Origin: an uncultured Victivallaceae bacterium
GTDB lineage: Bacteria; Verrucomicrobiota; Lentisphaeria; Victivallales; Victivallaceae
DNA: 10,866 nt
Assembly (NCBI GenBank): GCA_934663655.1
Contig: CAKUKT010000059.1
Span: 1 to 10,866 of the forward strand
Direction: 5' to 3'
Part shown: positions 5,958-10,866 of the stretch, in pieces
How the letters are laid out: every line of letters begins with the position of its first letter
Position numbering within the stretch: the stretch's first letter is position 1
The notes under the pieces: generated by a model
Told to the model about the DNA's origin: nothing
What the model saw: only the letters and a program-made list of their open reading frames with translations
Database searches by the model: none
Position numbers and translations under genes: made by a program

Positions 5958-7001
5958 ATGACGCCGTATCGCCGCCATCTGCCGCGAAAAGTGGAATTCG
6001 CCCGCGATGCGATCGTGACTTTCATTCACGACCGCAAACTCACGGTGGGCGACCGGTTGCCGCCATACGCGCAATTGCGGGCGGAGTTCGGGCTCGGCAG
6101 TCAGACCATCGCCGCCGCCGTCGGCTCGTTGTGCGAACTCGGCGTACTCGAAGTACGCGACAAGGTCGGCATCTTCGTGAAAAATCCCGCCGGCGGTCAT
6201 CTCGCCGGCCGTACCGTGGCGCTGGTGATCCGCCATCTGGCGGGGAGCGCCTATTCGGCGACGCTGGCCGGTTTCATCCAGAAGCTGCTCAATGAACGCA
6301 ACTGCCGGTGTCTAACCTTCTTCCAGAGCACGCCGTTTGAACTCGGCGCACTCTCCGGGCTCGACGAATTTCCGGGGCTGGAACAGGCTGCCGCAGAACG
6401 CCGGTGCGACGGTATCATCACCTTCTGTCCGTTTTCGGAAACTGCGCTGCGGCGCCTCGACCGTCTCGGCGTCAAGTACTGCTTTGTCGGTGATGACGAC
6501 CAGTGCGAAATGCCGAGCGGCGTGGTGATCGCGGTCAGGGAATTTATCGATGAGGCCGCGACGGCGCTGCGGAACCGCGGATGTACGCGTCTGGCTCAGC
6601 TATGTGTTTCGGCTAAACAGCTGGCCCGCCGGAAGTGCGGCGTGCCGGCTTTCATCGGTTCCTCCTACGACGGCGGGGCGGCGATCGCCGACGAACTGCT
6701 CGCCACCGCGCCGGAAGAGCGACCGGACGGTCTCATCAGCGACGATGACGTGGTGGTGAGCGGTCTGCTCGCTGAACTGGTCACCCGGCAACTGCCCCGG
6801 ATCACCTACCTGCCGTATGTCGCCACCATCGTCCACAAGGAGCTCGGCGAACGCTACCCGTCGGACAAGCTGATCCTTTTTGAACAGGAAATCGAAACCT
6901 ACGCCGCCTCCGCGGTCGAACTGCTGATGCAGTCGCTGCGCGGGCGACAGATTGAAAAAAATCAAATTATTTATCGGTTCAGACCGATTGCAACCCCATA
7001 A
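5958..7001 (+). CDS. GntR-LacI chimeric transcriptional regulator, 347 aa
   Basis: A DNA-binding repressor or activator with a small-molecule sensor domain. Residues about 12-76 form a GntR-type winged helix: the stretch LTVGDRLPPYAQLRAEFGLG matches the GntR pattern, followed by recognition helix SQTIAAAVGSLCELGVLEV and the wing at RDKVGIFVKN. From about 84 on (GRTVALVIRHLAG) it resembles the LacI/periplasmic-binding-protein fold, with a strand-helix alternation through IYRFRPIATP at the end. This architecture is that of AraR and of many paralogues in Lentisphaerota-like genomes. GGAG at 5943-5946 serves as ribosome binding site, 11 bases from the ATG. It is first in its operon, 22 bases before the aminotransferase, and next to a matching palindrome. 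It therefore probably controls this operon in response to the pathway's substrate or product. Confidence 0.87.
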   Translation: MTPYRRHLPRKVEFARDAIVTFIHDRKLTVGDRLPPYAQLRAEFGLGSQTIAAAVGSLCELGVLEVRDKVGIFVKNPAGGHLAGRTVALVIRHLAGSAYSATLAGFIQKLLNERNCRCLTFFQSTPFELGALSGLDEFPGLEQAAAERRCDGIITFCPFSETALRRLDRLGVKYCFVGDDDQCEMPSGVVIAVREFIDEAATALRNRGCTRLAQLCVSAKQLARRKCGVPAFIGSSYDGGAAIADELLATAPEERPDGLISDDDVVVSGLLAELVTRQLPRITYLPYVATIVHKELGERYPSDKLILFEQEIETYAASAVELLMQSLRGRQIEKNQIIYRFRPIATP

Positions 7002-7023
7002 CCTAAAATTGGAGGAATTCATC

Positions 7024-8304
7024 ATGGCGTGCTGCTCAGACAAACTCAAGAACCTTGCCATCAACGGCGGTCCGAAAACTTATCCCGGAACTTTCCCCGG
7101 ATGGCCGCAGTTCAACCCCGCCTGCTACGACAAGGTGGTGGACATTCTCAAGAGCGGAAAGGTCAACTACTGGACCGGCGAGATCGGCAAGGAGTTCGAG
7201 AAGAAGTGGGCTGAATACATCGGCGTCAAGAACGCAATCAGCGTCGCCAACGGCACCTGCGCGCTGCATACCGCGCTCGCCTCCCTCGGCATCGGACCCG
7301 GCGATGAAGTGATCTGTCCCTCCTACAGCTTTATCGCGTCGAGCTTCTGCGCGCTGCAGGCCGGTGCGCTGCCGGTTTTCGCCGACACCACGACCGACCA
7401 CACCATCGATCCCAAGGAGATCGAGAAGTGCATCACCGAACGCACCCGCGCGATTGTCGTCGTCCATCTCTACGGCATCATCGCCGACATGGATCCGATT
7501 CTCGAAATCGCCCGCAAGCACAACCTCAAGGTGGTTGAGGACTGCGCTCAGTGCTTCGGCGGCAAATACAAGGGCAAGACCGCCGGTACGCTCGGCGATG
7601 TCGGCTGCTTCAGCTTCTGCCAGAGCAAGCACTTCACGACCGGCGGCGAAGGCGGTATGGTGGTGACCAACGACGACGATCTCGCCTGGGAATGCCGTTC
7701 CTTCCGTGACCACGGCTACGATGTCAAGGAGCGGTTGAACCTGCTCGAAATGGAAGGCAAACTGCTTTACATCCACAAGCGCGTCGGCTTCAACTTCCGG
7801 ATGACCGAAATCCAGTCCCAGATCGGTCTGTGCGAACTCGAGCGCTTCGCCAACTGGAACCTGCCCACCCGTCAGCGCAACGGTAAACTGCTGATCCGCG
7901 AACTGGCCGGCCATCCGCTGATTCTCCATGCTCCGGTCGATACCAAGGAGCGTGAGAACGCCTTCTGGTGGGCTCCGTTTGTGATCGACACCGACAAGAT
8001 CACCTGCAGCTGCAAGGAGTTCATCCAGGCGGTCGGAGCCGAGGGCGTGCCGGTCTACAGCGTGCTGTGGCCGGAGATGTACAAGGAACGCGCTTTCGTC
8101 GAACGCAACGGCTTCGGCGTCGCCGACTATCCCTTCTACGATCCGAAGGCCCGCAACATCGATTACTCGACCTTCAACTGCAAGACCGCGAACTGGCTGA
8201 CCGACCGTACCATCAGCTTCTTCACCCACCCGGTCTACAGCGAAGAGCAGATGAAAGCTTGCGCCGACGCCTTCAAGAAGGTCGCCGACGCCTACATGAA
8301 GTAA
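7024..8304 (+). CDS. DegT/DnrJ/EryC1/StrS-family PLP aminotransferase, 426 aa
   Basis: A cytoplasmic fold-type I PLP enzyme that interconverts an amine and a ketone on a sugar, cyclitol or related compound, usually with glutamate or glutamine as partner. Visible: SVANGTCALHTAL (73-85) for the phosphate-binding region, Asp173 in VVEDCAQ for the pyridine nitrogen, and Lys202 in FCQSKHFTTGGEGG for the Schiff base, followed by the family's MVVTND. The start is set at 7024 because GGAGG (7011-7015) lies eight bases before it. An earlier in-frame start at 6952 would overlap the regulator gene and lacks such a site. Tyrosine is almost always TAC and Lys/Asn mostly AAG/AAC, hinting at high expression. 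Family members include StsC-like scyllo-inosose aminotransferases and sugar aminotransferases. The substrate here is unknown, and the catabolic-looking context allows it to work in the deaminating direction. Confidence 0.92.
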   Translation: MACCSDKLKNLAINGGPKTYPGTFPGWPQFNPACYDKVVDILKSGKVNYWTGEIGKEFEKKWAEYIGVKNAISVANGTCALHTALASLGIGPGDEVICPSYSFIASSFCALQAGALPVFADTTTDHTIDPKEIEKCITERTRAIVVVHLYGIIADMDPILEIARKHNLKVVEDCAQCFGGKYKGKTAGTLGDVGCFSFCQSKHFTTGGEGGMVVTNDDDLAWECRSFRDHGYDVKERLNLLEMEGKLLYIHKRVGFNFRMTEIQSQIGLCELERFANWNLPTRQRNGKLLIRELAGHPLILHAPVDTKERENAFWWAPFVIDTDKITCSCKEFIQAVGAEGVPVYSVLWPEMYKERAFVERNGFGVADYPFYDPKARNIDYSTFNCKTANWLTDRTISFFTHPVYSEEQMKACADAFKKVADAYMK

Positions 8305-8324
8305 TTCATCCGGCTCTGACCACA

Positions 8325-8361
8325 ACGCGAAGCACCGCCCCATGCGGACGGGGCTTCGCGT
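8325..8361 (+). terminator. Intercistronic hairpin between aminotransferase and dehydrogenase genes
   Basis: ACGCGAAGC (8325-8333) pairs perfectly with GCTTCGCGT (8353-8361). The 19-base interior can add CCCC (8338-8341) with GGGG (8350-8353) as an alternative extension. The right arm is followed by GTTTCGC, not a real T-run, so strong termination is doubtful. Partial attenuation or protection of the upstream mRNA from 3' decay, giving more aminotransferase than dehydrogenase, is more likely. It occupies most of the only sizeable gap (100 bases) in the operon. Confidence 0.5.
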
Positions 8362-8404
8362 GTTTCGCAATAATACACAATGATATGAGGAGCAACGAGA
8401 GAGA

Positions 8405-9472
8405 ATGGATAAAGTCAGATACGCGATCATCGGTTTCGGCGGCATCGCCGAAAATCGCATTGCCAAAGAGGGATTTGCCTGCGACCGCACCCGCTTTGCC
8501 GGACTCGAACACGCGGAACTCGTCGGCGCCACCGACGTGAATTCCGCCCGTAAAAGCGCTGCCCGGGCGCTCGGGCTCAAATGGTATGATTCGGTGGATA
8601 AGATTCTGGCCGATCCCGTGATCGACGCGGTCTACGTCGCCACCAACAACGCGAGCCACGCTGCGATTGCGATCAAGGCGATGGAAGCCGGCAAGCATGT
8701 GATCGTCGAAAAACCGATCGCCACTTCGGTTGCCGATTCCAAGGCGATGGTCAAACTTGCCAAGAAGAAGCATCTGGCGCTTTCGGTCGACCACATGATG
8801 GTCTACAACGCCTTCAATCAGCTGGCGCAGAAGGCGGTGCGGGAGGGGCGGATCGGCGAGGTCAACGACAGCTGCTTCCACATGGAATTTGCCTACGGTT
8901 ACGATCCCGCCGAAGCGGCGACCTGGCGTTGCGCGAAGGTTGAGGAGATGGGCGGTCCGATCGGCGATGTGGCCAGTCACTGCTTCTACGTTGCCGAGGA
9001 TATTTTCGGCAGCAGAATTGTGTCGGTCGCGGCGGTCTATCTGCCGAAACTGATGTCGATCAAAGCCGAGGACGGCGCCTATATCAAGTTTGAAATGGAA
9101 AACGGGATGCGGGGATCGGTCAAGGTCGCTTTCAGCGAACTGCGCGGCGGCCTCGTCGGTACGCTCTCCAACCTCGGTTTTGAAATCTACGGCACCGAAG
9201 GCGTGCTCCGCAGTTACGGTTCGATGTTCCAGCTCTCCGGGCTGTCCGACGAACCCTACCCGATCCGCCTCGAACTCGACAAGGGCAAGGGCGTGAAGTC
9301 GCTGCGGCCGCGGAAATTCCCCAACATCTACCAGCAGCTGATCGAACGCCATGCCAGATCGATTCAGAGTGGCCGTCCGGTCAACGCCGAGGACGGGGTG
9401 CACAACCTCGAACTCTGTGAAGCAACTCACCGCTCGGCTCGTTCCGGCGGCAAGGTCTGCCGGGTGAGGTAA
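8405..9472 (+). CDS. Gfo/Idh/MocA-family NAD(P)-dependent oxidoreductase, 355 aa
   Basis: A cytoplasmic dehydrogenase that interconverts a hydroxyl and a ketone on a sugar, cyclitol or derivative. The N-terminal Rossmann fold has GFGGIAE (10-16), VYVATNNASHAAIAIKAMEA (77-96), and the family signature EKPIA (102-106) containing the catalytic-site lysine. In the C-terminal domain GGPIGDVASHCFYVAEDIFG supplies Asp188 and His192, the usual D-x-x-x-H catalytic pattern. Length is normal for the family. GAGGAG (8387-8392) precedes the ATG by 12 bases. It is separated from the aminotransferase by a hairpin and is almost fused to the next gene (5-base gap). Next to a DegT aminotransferase it most simply supplies or consumes the keto form of the same substrate. 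The exact substrate is not deducible. Confidence 0.92.
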   Translation: MDKVRYAIIGFGGIAENRIAKEGFACDRTRFAGLEHAELVGATDVNSARKSAARALGLKWYDSVDKILADPVIDAVYVATNNASHAAIAIKAMEAGKHVIVEKPIATSVADSKAMVKLAKKKHLALSVDHMMVYNAFNQLAQKAVREGRIGEVNDSCFHMEFAYGYDPAEAATWRCAKVEEMGGPIGDVASHCFYVAEDIFGSRIVSVAAVYLPKLMSIKAEDGAYIKFEMENGMRGSVKVAFSELRGGLVGTLSNLGFEIYGTEGVLRSYGSMFQLSGLSDEPYPIRLELDKGKGVKSLRPRKFPNIYQQLIERHARSIQSGRPVNAEDGVHNLELCEATHRSARSGGKVCRVR

Positions 9473-9477
9473 CTCAA

Positions 9478-10818
9478 ATGCTGGAGGCGGGATTTGCCGA
9501 GGCGGTCATCACGCCGCCGCGCGGGGTTGATCTGGCCGGATACTTCCATATCCGGGCCAATCGCGGTGTGCTCGACGATCTTTATGTCCGGGTGGCGTTG
9601 TTCCGCTCCGGCGCGGAGATCGGCGGCATAGTCGTCTTTGATCTCAGTTTCATCCCGGAAGATCTCTTCGCCGGCACGAAACGGGCATTGCGGGCAGCGG
9701 GTATGGATTTCGCCGACAAGCTGATCTTTTCAGCCACCCATACCCACACCGGAACCCGTTTCCACGGCCCCGCCGGCGATCTGCCGGAGGAGGTCGAACG
9801 GGTGAGTTCGCTGGCGGCGGACGCGATCGAACGCGCTTTCGCCGATCTCGCTCCGGCTGAACTTGCGTATGCTGCAGTCGAAGACAATCCACATGCGTTT
9901 GTCCGTCGGTTCTGGATGAAGTCCGGCGGCGTCGCCACCAACCCCGGCGTCGGCAATCCCGATATTATCCGGCCCGAGAGCGATCCGGACCGGCTGGTTC
10001 AGGTGCTGGCCGTCCGCCGGGAGGGACGCCTGGCGGGAATGGTGGTGAATCTGGCCAACCACGGCGACACCATCGGCGGTTATCTGGTTTCTGCTGACTG
10101 GCCGGGACGGATGGTGGCGGAGATCCGCCATCAGCTCGGCGGCGATGTGATGGTGCTGCCGCTGATCAGTGCCGCCGGCGACATCAACCATGTGAACGTC
10201 TGTGCGGTTCCGGAAACCGGTGGAGTGGGATTTCTCGGTTCGAAATACAGCCGGGCACTGGAGATCGGGCGCTGCTGCGGTCGTATTGCCGGACGCCTGC
10301 TCGAACGTCTCGAACCGCTGACGATTTCGTCGTTTACGGTCAGCCGCAGCGAGATCGACGTCGCACGGCTGGTTCCCGGAGAAGCGGAACTTGCGGATGC
10401 GGAGCGGACGCTCCGGGAAATCTCTCCCGAACTCAAAATCGGAGACGGTTTCCGTTTCACCGATCCGGCGGTGCAGCGATATTTCGCGCAGCGGGTGGTC
10501 GATTGCGCCGGCAATGCCGGAAAAACGTGCCGCATCGGGCTGGTGGCGCTGAAATTCGACCGGGAACTGGCGGTGACCAATCTTCCCGGGGAGTGTTTCC
10601 ACGCCGTGGCGACGACGATCCGCGCCCGTTCGCCGTTCCGTCACACGCTGGTGTCGGGGCTCTCTCCGGAGGCGTCGTGTTATATCCCGTTGACGGAATC
10701 CTTCGAGCGCGGCGGTTATGAAACCCTTTCGGAACCGGGGAAACTTGAACGCGGCGCCGCCGACCGGCTGATTTTTGCTGCGGTCGCCAACCTGAATGAT
10801 GGTGGTGAAAATGTCTGA
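9478..10818 (+). CDS. Neutral/alkaline ceramidase-like metallohydrolase, 446 aa, no signal peptide
   Basis: Resembles the N-terminal catalytic domain of neutral ceramidases (PF04734 type). Visible: GFAEAVITPPRGVDLAGY (5-22), LYVRVALF (35-42), FDLSFI (54-59), the zinc-site motif SATHTHTG with His88 and His90, NLANHGDT with His195, and SADWPG (205-210), which corresponds to the family's S-x-D-x-P-G. The serine-bearing loop of genuine ceramidases (GDVSPN) is here AAGDINHVN (232-240), so that serine is absent. The protein is shorter than full ceramidases and has no signal peptide, so a cytoplasmic amide or ester hydrolase acting on a small molecule is more plausible than ceramidase activity. GAGG (9466-9469) lies within the end of the preceding gene, eight bases before the ATG, so translation is coupled. 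The next gene starts inside its last codons. Confidence 0.75.
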   Translation: MLEAGFAEAVITPPRGVDLAGYFHIRANRGVLDDLYVRVALFRSGAEIGGIVVFDLSFIPEDLFAGTKRALRAAGMDFADKLIFSATHTHTGTRFHGPAGDLPEEVERVSSLAADAIERAFADLAPAELAYAAVEDNPHAFVRRFWMKSGGVATNPGVGNPDIIRPESDPDRLVQVLAVRREGRLAGMVVNLANHGDTIGGYLVSADWPGRMVAEIRHQLGGDVMVLPLISAAGDINHVNVCAVPETGGVGFLGSKYSRALEIGRCCGRIAGRLLERLEPLTISSFTVSRSEIDVARLVPGEAELADAERTLREISPELKIGDGFRFTDPAVQRYFAQRVVDCAGNAGKTCRIGLVALKFDRELAVTNLPGECFHAVATTIRARSPFRHTLVSGLSPEASCYIPLTESFERGGYETLSEPGKLERGAADRLIFAAVANLNDGGENV

Positions 10819-10866
10819 TCTCAAGTTCGGATTCGCCCTTGAATACATAACCCCGGTGCGCGGCGT
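10811..10866 (+). CDS. Start of a second ceramidase-like hydrolase, cut by the window end
   Basis: An ATG at 10811 overlaps the stop of the preceding gene by eight bases and opens MSDLKFGFALEYITPVRG to the window edge. GFA-x-x-x-ITP-x-RGV aligns position by position with GFAEAVITPPRGV at the start of the preceding hydrolase, so a tandem paralogue is likely. Only 18 residues are visible. No strong Shine-Dalgarno is present, so translation probably depends on coupling with the upstream gene. Confidence 0.6.
   Translation, partial: MSDLKFGFALEYITPVRG

Noticed and set aside
7036-8580. 514-codon open frame on the minus strand opposite the aminotransferase
   Set aside because: It lies antisense to a gene with clear PLP motifs. 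Its composition (rich in Asp, Val, Gly, Ala) is what GC-rich, codon-biased genes leave in that frame, and it matches no domain I recognise.
8306-9430. 374-codon minus-strand frame opposite the Gfo/Idh gene
   Set aside because: Antisense shadow of a well-supported gene, with no recognisable motif or start context.
9730-10848. 372-codon minus-strand frame opposite the ceramidase-like gene
   Set aside because: Antisense shadow; rich in Arg, His and Gln with no coherent domain.

Overview
The window looks like a chromosomal segment of a GC-rich bacterium of the Lentisphaerota/Verrucomicrobiota/Planctomycetota type. This is inference: the combination of a GntR-LacI chimeric regulator, a DegT-type aminotransferase, a Gfo/Idh/MocA oxidoreductase and ceramidase-like (PF04734-type) hydrolases in one operon is typical of those groups. 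No RNA gene or core marker is present to fix the taxonomy.

Region 1 (1-2038) is an insertion hot spot, visibly richer in A+T than the rest. It holds a possible terminal end of an IS3-like element (about 1-77), the orphaned 3' end of a host gene (80-151) with its own terminator (162-189), and a complete IS110-family element. The IS110 transposase/recombinase ORF (396-1568) is intact, with DEDD residues and a Transposase_20-type C-terminal domain. Its leader can fold so that the ribosome binding site is buried. Its long non-coding right end (1569 to about 1930) is where an IS1111-type guide (bridge/seek) RNA would be expected.

Region 2 (2039-5711, minus strand) is a tight three-gene operon whose stops and starts overlap by 4 bases (ATGA). 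It encodes a ThDP-dependent acetolactate-synthase-like enzyme, a GtrB/DPM1-like membrane glycosyltransferase and an extended-SDR sugar epimerase/reductase. This is a surface-polysaccharide or sugar-modification operon. The ThDP enzyme plus SDR pair recalls YerE/YerF-type branched-chain sugar synthesis.

Region 3 (5712-5957) is a divergent control region. It has one good sigma70-type promoter facing each way (TTGAAT-N17-TATATT on the minus strand, TTGACA-N17-TATATT on the plus strand) and several palindromes. One of these is a 20-bp dyad just downstream of the plus promoter, which is a candidate operator for the adjacent regulator.

Region 4 (5958-10866, plus strand) is an operon starting with the GntR-LacI regulator, followed by a PLP aminotransferase, a Gfo/Idh dehydrogenase, a ceramidase-like metallohydrolase and the start of what appears to be a second, tandem ceramidase-like protein cut by the window end. 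Together they could deacylate an N-acylated amino compound, exchange amine for ketone, and interconvert ketone and alcohol. The substrate is unknown, and this is the most promising uncharacterised system in the window.
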